Source of the DNA: JAFEBO01 sp036392375
Lineage (GTDB): Bacteria; Planctomycetota; Phycisphaerae; Phycisphaerales; UBA1924
Assembly: GCA_036392375.1 (NCBI GenBank)
Contig: DASVYC010000112.1
Coordinates: forward strand, 1 to 25,802
Reading direction: 5' to 3'
DNA: 25,802 nt
How positions within the stretch are numbered: the stretch's first letter is position 1; each line of letters begins with the position of its first letter. The notes beneath the pieces are model-generated. The model searched no databases, was not told the DNA's origin, and was given only the letters and a program-made list of their open reading frames with translations. A program made the position numbers and the translations under genes. Shown here one piece after another: positions 1-6,304 of this stretch.

Positions 1-1
1 C

Positions 2-169
2 AACATCCCCAAGGACTTCCAGAACAAGCGCGACGACGAGATCTGGTGGCCTCGCAACGACCAGGAGACGATGCGTCGCTGCTGCGAGAACGCCGGGTGG
101 AAAGTCGTCTCGATCGATCTCGGCAGCTTCGGGCGTGACTCGGTTGCGCTGCTTGAGAACCCGCGCTAA
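2..169 (+). CDS. C-terminal fragment of a protein, possibly a SAM-dependent methyltransferase
   Basis: An open frame enters from the left edge (first full codon at base 2) and ends at TAA 167-169, giving the last 55 residues of a gene that begins outside the window. Visible features are a WWPRNDQETM segment followed by CCENAGWKVVSIDLG. A tryptophan-containing stretch before an 'amphipathic helix, then AGW/F, then beta strand' pattern is typical of the C-terminal end of class I methyltransferases, where a last helix precedes a closing strand. The next gene starts 30 bases downstream on the same strand, so the two are probably co-transcribed as part of a glycan-modification cluster. The methyltransferase assignment is inference from a short tail and could be wrong; no catalytic motif is in view. 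Confidence 0.5.
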   Translation, partial: NIPKDFQNKRDDEIWWPRNDQETMRRCCENAGWKVVSIDLGSFGRDSVALLENPR

Positions 170-199
170 TCCGCCGTCAGCCGCTCGCGAGCCACGCCC

Positions 200-1417
200 A
201 TGCGACTGATGCGCATCTCCACCGCTTACGACGGCTTTGTGCGCTCGTTCTACGCCCAGCGCCCGGAGCTGGCGTCGCGCCCGTTCCGCGAGCAGTACGA
301 GACCATCATCGACGAGCCCTACGGCTGGTGCGACCTGTGGACCCGCTTCGTCGGGCCGCTCGGCTACGAGTGCTTCGAGCCGATGACCAACATCCAGCCA
401 GCCCAGTTCCAGTGGGCCAAAGAGAACAACGTCGAGGCCAACCCCGCCGATTGGTTCCTGCCGCTGACCATGGCGCAGATCGAGTGGTACAAGCCCGATG
501 TTCTCATCTGCAACGACTACGCCTCCTTCAACTACGACTTCCTCACCGAAGCCCGCAAGCGGGTGCCGAGCATCCGTGTGATCGTCGGCTGGTGCGGGGC
601 TCCGTACCGCGACGAGAAGGTCTTCAGCGCGTACGACCTGACGCTGACGAACCTGAAGTGCCACATGGAGCGTTTCCGCGCGATCGGCGTGAACGCCGCG
701 TACATGCACCACGGGTTTGACCCCGCGATCCTGTCCAAGATCGACACCACGCGGCCCAAGCAGTTCGACTTCTCGTTCGTCGGCTCGATCGTGAAGCGGC
801 CCGGCTTCCACAACGAGCGTGAGCGCCTGCTGCTCGCCCTGCTGGAGAAGACCAACCTCACGATCTTCGCGGACCTCCCGCCGCGCCCATCCACCAAGGG
901 CCGTCTGGCGCGGCGTGTGATCGATCTGGTGCGGAAGGTGCCCGGCGGCACCAAGGTGGTCCGCCGGATGCCGCGGGTCGGGCACCTGGCCGACGCGCCC
1001 AGCCTCGCGCCCAGCGCCGTGGAGCTCGCCGACTCGATCCATCGCGCCTCCCGACCCTCGGCCTTCGGCCGCGCGATGTACCAGGCCATCCGCGATTCCA
1101 AACTCACGCTCAACACCCACATCGACGCGGCCAAGGACAACGCCTCCAACATGCGCATGTTCGAGGCCACCGGCGTGGGCACCTGCATGCTCACCGAGCG
1201 GCAGAGCGACCTGGCCGAGATCTTCGAGCCCGATCGCGAGGTGGTCACCTACGCCTCGCACGAGGAGTGCGTGGAAAAGGCCGTGTGGCTGCTCGAGCAC
1301 GACAAGGAGCGTGAGGAGATCAGTCTGGCGGGGCAACGCCGCGTGATGAAAGACCATCGGTGGGACCAGCGTGCGGCGTGGCTGGACGCTCAGATCAAGA
1401 AGCTGCTTGCATCGTGA
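200..1417 (+). CDS. CgeB-like glycosyltransferase (GT-B fold, group 1 type)
   Basis: A 405-residue cytoplasmic protein with no signal peptide or membrane segment. The C-terminal third is the recognisable part: around residues 305-400 it has an N-T-H-I-D segment, then NMRMFEATGVGTCMLTER, then a D-L-x-E-I-F-E-P-x-x-E-V-V-T-Y segment and a closing helix with HRWDQRAAW. This is the pattern of the CgeB/glycosyltransferase group 1 C-terminal domain, where the E of the FEATG loop contacts the nucleotide sugar. The N-terminal half (residues 1-190, including KPDVLICNDY and a Gly-Trp-Cys loop) fits the acceptor-side Rossmann domain. Donor and acceptor cannot be read from the sequence. No clear ribosome site precedes ATG 200; a second in-frame ATG lies at 209. 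Neighbours (possible methyltransferase upstream, FkbM downstream) point to surface-glycan assembly. Confidence 0.8.
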   Translation: MRLMRISTAYDGFVRSFYAQRPELASRPFREQYETIIDEPYGWCDLWTRFVGPLGYECFEPMTNIQPAQFQWAKENNVEANPADWFLPLTMAQIEWYKPDVLICNDYASFNYDFLTEARKRVPSIRVIVGWCGAPYRDEKVFSAYDLTLTNLKCHMERFRAIGVNAAYMHHGFDPAILSKIDTTRPKQFDFSFVGSIVKRPGFHNERERLLLALLEKTNLTIFADLPPRPSTKGRLARRVIDLVRKVPGGTKVVRRMPRVGHLADAPSLAPSAVELADSIHRASRPSAFGRAMYQAIRDSKLTLNTHIDAAKDNASNMRMFEATGVGTCMLTERQSDLAEIFEPDREVVTYASHEECVEKAVWLLEHDKEREEISLAGQRRVMKDHRWDQRAAWLDAQIKKLLAS

Positions 1418-1521
1418 AGCGAACTGGTGCGGTTCGTGTCAAGACCGAGCGACCGGCCCAGACGCATCAGTCGCGCCGCCGAGCCCGCGGACAGTGAGCG
1501 CCCTTGCATTCGCCGCGCCTC

Positions 1522-1527
1522 TACCAT
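1522..1527 (+). promoter_or_regulatory. Candidate -10 element of a leaderless promoter before the FkbM gene
   Basis: TACCAT ends 5 nt before the ATG at 1533. There is no Shine-Dalgarno, and the 115-base gap from the upstream gene allows a separate promoter. With the usual 6-8 nt from -10 to +1, transcription would begin at or next to the start codon. No convincing -35 is visible. Confidence 0.45.
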
Positions 1528-1532
1528 CGAGC

Positions 1533-2336
1533 ATGTCCTGGGGTCCCAAGCAACTCGCCAAACGCGTCCTCCGCTCGATTCCCCGGAAGGGCGATGCCGA
1601 GCTCGCGCGGCTGCAGAACGCCCCGCGCTACACGCCGATGGAGACGACGCTTTTCGGCCCGACGCTCAAGACCCCCGACGGGCCGTCGTTCCGCTCCGCC
1701 TACCGCTCGATCTTCGAGCACCGGATCTATGAGTTCGCGTCCACCGAGCCCGCTCCGCTCATCATCGACGGCGGGGCCAATATCGGGCTCTCGATCATCT
1801 TCTTCCGCTCGCTCTATCCCAAGTGCCGCGTCATCGCCTTCGAGCCCGATCCAGATCTGGCGTCGTACTGCCGCGGCAACGTGCAAGCGATGGGCTTCGA
1901 CGGCGTCGATCTCCGCGAGTGCGCCCTGTGGTCCTCCAACACCACGCTCACGTTCCACCGCGAAGGCGCCGACGGCGGCAGCCTCTCCAACAGCGCCCTG
2001 CAGCGACAGGGCACCGTGAGCGTCCCGACCCAGCGGCTCCGCGACGTGCTCAGCGAAGCCGACTCGCGGGTCGCGTTGCTGAAGCTCGACATCGAAGGCG
2101 CCGAGACCGAGGTGCTTCGCGACTGCCGCGATGCCTTGGGGCACGTGGACCGCGTCTTCGTTGAGTACCACTCGTTCGCCGACCGCGAGCAAACCGGCGA
2201 TGAGATCCTCTCGATCCTCCGCCACGCCGGGTTCCGCTATCAGGCGATCCCCGAGAACCACGCCCCGCGCCCGTTCTTGGAGCGACCCGTGATGGGCGGG
2301 ATGGACTTCCAGCTCAACATCTTCGCGTACCGGTGA
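1533..2336 (+). CDS. FkbM family SAM-dependent methyltransferase
   Basis: Transfers a methyl group from S-adenosylmethionine, most likely to a sugar hydroxyl in a surface glycan (inferred from context). The 267-residue protein has the FkbM signatures: SAM-binding motif I IIDGGANIGLS (about residues 77-87), the acidic loop FEPDPD after strand 2 (103-108), and LLKLDIEGAETEVL (182-195), the FkbM hallmark. The open frame extends upstream to 1371, but that part overlaps the glycosyltransferase gene and codes for Arg/Pro-rich sequence unlike the family. ATG 1533 leaves about 75 residues before motif I, normal for FkbM proteins. The gene ends tail to tail with tdh; the 111 bases between contain no strong hairpin that I can see. 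Confidence 0.88.
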   Translation: MSWGPKQLAKRVLRSIPRKGDAELARLQNAPRYTPMETTLFGPTLKTPDGPSFRSAYRSIFEHRIYEFASTEPAPLIIDGGANIGLSIIFFRSLYPKCRVIAFEPDPDLASYCRGNVQAMGFDGVDLRECALWSSNTTLTFHREGADGGSLSNSALQRQGTVSVPTQRLRDVLSEADSRVALLKLDIEGAETEVLRDCRDALGHVDRVFVEYHSFADREQTGDEILSILRHAGFRYQAIPENHAPRPFLERPVMGGMDFQLNIFAYR

Positions 2337-2447
2337 TCTCCGGCTGGGTTCGTGCGTCGAGACTTCGCGACGGAGAAGCCGAGGGGCACCTTCACGCCAC
2401 CAATCGCCGATGGCGGCCACAAACGCAAAGGCCCAGACGTGACTCGG

Positions 2448-3539
2448 TCACCCGTTCACGCTCATCACCACCTTGATCCCGGCTCCCGAGATCATCGTCT
2501 CGTGAGCCTTCTCGAACTCTTCCAGCGGGAACTCGTGGGTGATGATGTCGTTCAGCTCGAGCTTGCCCGACAGCAGCAGCTCTTCCATCTGATACCACGT
2601 CTCGAACATGCGGCGGCCGTTGATGCCCAGCACCGTCGCGCCCTTGAACACCACGTGCTGCGTGATGTTGAACGTCGGCGGCTTGGCCGGGATGCCGAGT
2701 AGGGCCGCGACTCCGCCGTTGCGCAGGGCGCTGAAGCCCTGGTCGTACGCCGCGGGCGAGCCCGACATCTCGAGCAGCACATCCACGCCCTCGTTGCGGC
2801 AGCCCTTCTTCACGTCGCTGATCCAACTGCTGTTCCGCGGATCAAACACGTCCGTCGCGCCAAGCTTCTTCGCCAAGTCGCGCCGCCCCGGGTTGATGTC
2901 GGTCGCGAAGATGCGCCCCGCGCCCGCCGCCTTGGCCACCGTCACCGCCATCAGCCCGATGATGCCCGTGCCCGTGATCAAGACGCTCTTGGCGCTCACG
3001 CCCGCGGCCATCACCGTGTGTACGGCGTTGCCGAGCGGATCGAGCACCGCCGCCACCTTGTCGGGGATCTTCGCGTGTACCGGCCACACGTTCTCCTCCG
3101 GCACGCACGCGTAGTCCGCGAAGATGCCGTCGCGATCAATCCCCAGAATCCGTGTGTCGCTCGCGATGTGCGCATTACCCGTGCGGCTGTTGTAATCGAC
3201 GCCCGCGGTGATGTGCCCCTCGGCGCTCACGCGCAGACCCGGCTTGTACCGCGTCACCGCGCTGCCCACATCCTCGATCACGCCGACGAACTCGTGCCCG
3301 GTCACGATGCCGACCGGGATGCGTCCCGCCGCCCAGTCGTCCCACTCCCAGATGTGCCGGTCCGTGCCGCAGATGCCGACCTTCGAGATCTTGATCAGCA
3401 CCTCGCGCGGCCCGGGCACGGGCTTGGGGTGATCGGCGATGAACTTCAAACCCGGCCCCGCGTGATGCTTGATCAACGCCCGCATGGTGGCCTTGGACGT
3501 TCGAGCGGCAGACACAGAAGGTGCGGCAGACGTCGCCAT
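2448..3539 (-). CDS. tdh: L-threonine 3-dehydrogenase-like zinc MDR enzyme lacking the structural zinc cysteines
   Basis: Medium-chain dehydrogenase, 363 residues, expected to oxidise L-threonine to 2-amino-3-ketobutyrate with NAD+ in the cytoplasm. Threonine dehydrogenase hallmarks are GICGTDRHIWEWDDWA (residues 55-70), the catalytic zinc ligands Cys57, His82 and Glu83 (GHEFVG), RVSAEGHIT (103-111), DPLGNAVHT (167-175) and the nucleotide loop TGTGIIGLMA (189-198). Oddly, where Tdh enzymes normally carry four structural-zinc cysteines in a CGHCxxC...HLC loop, this protein has Ala112, Asp115, Ser118 and Ala126. Start: ATG 3539 has GGAG 6 nt upstream (3546-3549) and a TACACT hexamer before that. 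A later ATG at 3485 would give the usual short Tdh N terminus. No kbl gene is adjacent, so the glycine-forming partner is elsewhere. Another sugar- or polyol-dehydrogenase specificity is possible. Confidence 0.85.
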   Translation of the reverse strand: MATSAAPSVSAARTSKATMRALIKHHAGPGLKFIADHPKPVPGPREVLIKISKVGICGTDRHIWEWDDWAAGRIPVGIVTGHEFVGVIEDVGSAVTRYKPGLRVSAEGHITAGVDYNSRTGNAHIASDTRILGIDRDGIFADYACVPEENVWPVHAKIPDKVAAVLDPLGNAVHTVMAAGVSAKSVLITGTGIIGLMAVTVAKAAGAGRIFATDINPGRRDLAKKLGATDVFDPRNSSWISDVKKGCRNEGVDVLLEMSGSPAAYDQGFSALRNGGVAALLGIPAKPPTFNITQHVVFKGATVLGINGRRMFETWYQMEELLLSGKLELNDIITHEFPLEEFEKAHETMISGAGIKVVMSVNG

Positions 3540-3565
3540 GGCAAGCTCCGAAAGGGTTCTTCGCA

Positions 3566-3571
3566 AGTGTA
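3566..3571 (-). promoter_or_regulatory. Candidate -10 element for tdh with a normal leader
   Basis: On the minus strand this reads TACACT, 26 nt before ATG 3539. Unlike the leaderless candidates, it leaves room for the GGAG ribosome site at 3546-3549. The -35 region would fall near the tandem repeat. Confidence 0.3.
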
Positions 3572-3590
3572 GATGCCGCTCTCCATCCCT

Positions 3591-3646
3591 CGATGCCTCG
3601 ATGCCTTGATGCCTTGATGCCTTGATGCCTTGATGCCTTGATGCCT
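3591..3646. repeat. Tandem repeat, seven 8-bp units
   Basis: Seven contiguous 8-mers lie in the 164-bp divergent region between tdh and gspF: two CGATGCCT, then five TGATGCCT. On the other strand the unit reads AGGCATCA. The identical later units imply recent slippage expansion. The array sits upstream of both genes, next to their candidate promoters, so copy number could alter spacing. No regulatory role is shown. Confidence 0.9.
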
Positions 3647-3690
3647 TCCCAGCCGCCGAACCCCCCGGGCCCTCGCCGCGCTGCATCGGC

Positions 3691-3696
3691 TAGAGT
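3691..3696 (+). promoter_or_regulatory. Candidate -10 element of a leaderless promoter before gspF
   Basis: TAGAGT lies 7 nt before GTG 3704, and no Shine-Dalgarno is present. The spacing would place +1 at or near the GTG. This supports GTG 3704 over ATG 3770. Confidence 0.4.
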
Positions 3697-3703
3697 CCTC
3701 ACC

Positions 3704-4945
3704 GTGAGCCGAGCGATCAGTTCCCAAACCTCAGCCGGGCGGCACAAGTCGCCGGGGTCCTTCCTCTACATGGCCGCCAAGCCCGGCGGCGGCCGCTCCG
3801 TCGGCATGCGCCAGGCCAAGGACGAGCGTCACCTCGCCACCGAGCTCCGCAAGGAACGCATGGCCCTCCTGCGTTCTGTCCGCCTGCCCATCGCCGCTGG
3901 CGATTCCGGCGGCACCGTCAAGCTCAAAGACCAGGCCGAGATGAACACCCAGCTCGCCCAGCTCCTCTCGCGAGGTTCGCCGCTGGTCGAGGCGCTGGAA
4001 GTGACGGGCGCCTCCGTGTCGAGCAAGATGCGTCCCAAAGCCCTCCGCATGCGCGACCTCGTCGCCGGCGGCGCCAGCTTCGCCGACGCCTGCGAACAAG
4101 TCGGCGGCTTCGATCGCGTCACCATCGCGCTCTACCGAGCCTCGGAACGCACCGGCGACCTCGCCGGCGCGGCCAAGCAGCTTGCCATCGCGGCCCGGCG
4201 GCAGCTCTCGATCCAGGGCAAGGCCGCGACCCTGATGATCTATCCGGCGATCCTGCTCACGATCACCTGCATCGCCGCCGCCGTGCTGCTCACCAAGGTG
4301 CTGCCACGCATCGGCGAGGCGATCTCGTCCGCGGGCGTCACGCTGCCGTGGTTCACCCGGGCCCTGCTCGCGATCGGCATCTTCCTGCGTGACAACGCCC
4401 TGATCATCACGATGGTGCTGGGTTTCGCCGTGATCGCCGCGATCATCATGCGGTCCGTTGTCGGTGCGGCGATTCTCTCGGCCATGCGGAAGATGCCCGC
4501 GATCCGCCAGGTCGTGCTCGCTCAGGAATCCGCCCGCTTCTTCAGTGTGATGTCGGCCCTCACCCGCTGCGGCGTGCCACTCGCCGATGCCCTGGGCGTC
4601 GCCAACGGCGCGATTACCCATCCGCAGATGCGCATCCAACTCGATCGCCTCCGCGCCCGCCTCATCGAGGGCGGCGTGCTGCGGAATCTCATCGACGAAG
4701 TCGACAGTTTGCCCATCACCACCCGACGGCTGATGATCGCCGCCGAACGCGCCGGCGACCTCCAGAGCGCCTTCGACACCCTCGCGATGGACATGATGGA
4801 AGAAGTCGAAACCCGTTCGGCCCGCCTCATCGCGTTCATGGAGCCGGCGGTCATCGTCTTCCTGTTCCTCGTCGTCGGCTCGGTGATCCTGGGCATCATG
4901 ATCCCGCTGCTGAACCTGAGCAGCAGCGTGGGGATGGGCGGATAA
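3704..4945 (+). CDS. gspF: Type II secretion / type IV pilus inner-membrane platform protein GspF (PilC family)
   Basis: Inner-membrane platform protein of the pseudopilus machine, which couples the GspE ATPase to pseudopilin assembly. The 413-residue protein (from GTG 3704) has the usual GspF layout of two repeated cytoplasmic helical domains and three membrane segments. The first domain includes FADACEQVGGFDRVTIALYRASERTGDL; the second repeats this as LRNLIDEVDSLPITTRRLMIAAERAGDL. Membrane helices are roughly MIYPAILLTITCIAAAVLL, IITMVLGFAVIAAIIM and AVIVFLFLVVGSVILGIMI near the C terminus. Start: the frame opens at 3638 inside the tandem repeat. GTG 3704 keeps the F-L-Y-M-A-A-K-P-G-G segment, which matches the N-terminal strand of GspF proteins; ATG 3770 would cut it. 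The gene is followed by the pseudopilin operon after 252 bases. No gspE or gspD is nearby. Confidence 0.88.
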   Translation: MSRAISSQTSAGRHKSPGSFLYMAAKPGGGRSVGMRQAKDERHLATELRKERMALLRSVRLPIAAGDSGGTVKLKDQAEMNTQLAQLLSRGSPLVEALEVTGASVSSKMRPKALRMRDLVAGGASFADACEQVGGFDRVTIALYRASERTGDLAGAAKQLAIAARRQLSIQGKAATLMIYPAILLTITCIAAAVLLTKVLPRIGEAISSAGVTLPWFTRALLAIGIFLRDNALIITMVLGFAVIAAIIMRSVVGAAILSAMRKMPAIRQVVLAQESARFFSVMSALTRCGVPLADALGVANGAITHPQMRIQLDRLRARLIEGGVLRNLIDEVDSLPITTRRLMIAAERAGDLQSAFDTLAMDMMEEVETRSARLIAFMEPAVIVFLFLVVGSVILGIMIPLLNLSSSVGMGG

Positions 4946-4972
4946 CTACACGATCACGGCGCCGGGTGCCAC

Positions 4973-4996
4973 AGCTTGGCCGCTCTGGGCCAAGCT
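4973..4996. repeat. Inverted repeat after gspF (9-bp stem, 6-nt loop)
   Basis: AGCTTGGCC (4973-4981) and GGCCAAGCT (4988-4996) are perfect complements around GCTCTG. Three more pairs form outside one mismatch. It begins 27 bases after the gspF stop, so it could act as a terminator or mRNA 3' stabiliser, but no T-tract follows. It may belong to a dispersed palindrome family. Confidence 0.75.
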
Positions 4997-5098
4997 ATGG
5001 GGTACCGCTGCAAGAGACCCGCTCGCACGAGTTGACCGCCGAGCCGGTCAAGTCGAGGCACCCCGCTCGAGGCGAAGCATGCCCTCGTATCGAGCCGA

Positions 5099-5104
5099 TA
5101 AGAT
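5099..5104 (+). promoter_or_regulatory. Possible -10 element for the gspG operon
   Basis: TAAGAT lies about 93 nt before gspG, in the 252-base gap after the gspF hairpin. A promoter in this gap is likely because the hairpin separates the two genes. This hexamer is only the best-looking candidate, and no -35 is evident. The rest of 4946-5197 shows no gene. Confidence 0.2.
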
Positions 5105-5197
5105 TGCTTCGCACGAAATGTCGGCATCCACCGAACACTCAATCAGCCGCCGGCGCTCCATCCCCGAGCGGCCCGCGCCGCGGAAGGAATCGAAACG

Positions 5198-5620
5198 ATG
5201 AAGACCAACCAGATCGTCCGCCACGCCCGCGGCTTCTCGCTGCTCGAACTCACCCTCGTGCTGGTCATCCTCGGCGTCCTGATGGCCGTCGCCGCTGTCA
5301 ACGTCCTCGGCCAGGGCGAGAAGGCCAAGATCCAAGCCACCAAGGCCACGCTCGCGACGATCAAGAACGCCGTGAACCAGTATCACCTCGAGCAGAGCGC
5401 GTTCCCGACCACCTTGCAATTGCTCGTCGGGGCGAAGATCCTCGAGGCCGGCAAGCTCAACGACGCGTGGCAGCGTCCGCTCATGTACGACCCCGTCGGG
5501 CTCGACGCCGACCGCCCCTTCATCCTCTACAGCAAGGGCCCCGACGGCCTCTCGCCCAGCCAGGACGATATCGACGCGTTCGCGAACCTGACGCAGCAAC
5601 AGCAGCCCCAGCCCCAGTAA
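5198..5620 (+). CDS. gspG: Major pseudopilin GspG of a type II secretion-like system
   Basis: Main subunit of the periplasmic pseudopilus. The 140-residue prepilin has a basic leader ending in Arg11-Gly12, then Phe13-SLLELTLVLVILGVLMAV: the classic cleavage and methylation site with Glu at +5 (Glu17) and a hydrophobic assembly helix. The globular part carries GspG traits: ATLATIKNAVNQYHLEQSAFP (helix and turn), a W-x-R-P-L-x-Y strand, and the C-terminal YSKGPDGLSPSQDDI loop, which resembles the calcium-binding loop of the family. It ends with a short Gln/Pro tail. ATG 5198 follows a purine-rich GGAAGGAA ribosome site. It is the first gene of a gspG-I-J-K run with gaps of 30 bases or less. Confidence 0.92.
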   Translation: MKTNQIVRHARGFSLLELTLVLVILGVLMAVAAVNVLGQGEKAKIQATKATLATIKNAVNQYHLEQSAFPTTLQLLVGAKILEAGKLNDAWQRPLMYDPVGLDADRPFILYSKGPDGLSPSQDDIDAFANLTQQQQPQPQ

Positions 5621-5650
5621 GCCCTCATCGCGCGACGCAAGGCGGAGCCC

Positions 5651-6304
5651 ATGCGCACCACAGCCCGCGGCATCACCTTCCTCGAAGTCGTGCTCGCCGT
5701 CGCGCTGCTCGGGCTCACCACGCTCTCGGTCGTCCTCGCCACCAACTACATCTCCGCGGCGTCGATCCGCAACGCCCACCGCCTCAACACCCACGAGATC
5801 GCCAACCGCCTCCTCCTCCAGTACTTCGACGACCCCGCCTCGCTCCCCAGCGAGGGTGCGTCCATTGAGTACGGCCGCGAAGGCGTGTCATACCGATACC
5901 GCTGGGGCCTGGGCGAAGAGTCACTCTCGGTCGAGATCCCCACGCCCATCTCGCCCAACACCGACGAGGACAAACGCGAGCAGCAGCTCTCGCGGCTCGG
6001 CCGTTCCAGCACCGATCGCTTCGAACGCTTTCGCGTCGTGCGCGTCCGCGTCTGGCTGAGCGAGGAAACCGGCGGCTCGTTCACGCCCGAGACCGGCGTG
6101 CCGCAGGCCACACTCGCCCGCATGTACGACCCCGCCGACATCCCCAACTGGAACCCCGACAAGCTGCGGCGGCAGATCGACACCGCTGGCCTCAAGGGCG
6201 TGCTCGACCAGATGACCGGCGCCCGCGGCGGAGCCCTGCGGCCGTCGCTCAGTCAGCAGTCCAGCGAGCGCAAACCCAACCAAAAGAAGGAGGGCAGCAA
6301 GTGA
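5651..6304 (+). CDS. gspI: Minor pseudopilin, GspI-like
   Basis: A 217-residue prepilin-type protein. The leader is only seven residues (MRTTARG), cut before Ile8; ITFLEVVLAVALLGLTTL has Glu at +5 (Glu12) and a hydrophobic helix. The order gspG, this gene, gspJ-like, gspK-like and the FLEVVLA core suggest the GspI position in the pseudopilus tip. The globular part (REGVSYRYRWGLGEESLSVEIP) is not diagnostic, and the protein is longer than a typical GspI, so the subtype is inferred from order. GGAG lies close upstream of ATG 5651 in AAGGCGGAG. The stop TGA (6302-6304) overlaps the next start GTG (6301-6303) as GTGA, so translation of gspJ is probably coupled. The C terminus is Ser/Lys/Gln-rich and likely flexible. 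Confidence 0.75.
   Translation: MRTTARGITFLEVVLAVALLGLTTLSVVLATNYISAASIRNAHRLNTHEIANRLLLQYFDDPASLPSEGASIEYGREGVSYRYRWGLGEESLSVEIPTPISPNTDEDKREQQLSRLGRSSTDRFERFRVVRVRVWLSEETGGSFTPETGVPQATLARMYDPADIPNWNPDKLRRQIDTAGLKGVLDQMTGARGGALRPSLSQQSSERKPNQKKEGSK

Noticed and set aside
3591..3646. Possible CRISPR-like array
   Set aside because: The units are 8 bp and directly adjacent, with no spacers; it is a simple tandem repeat.
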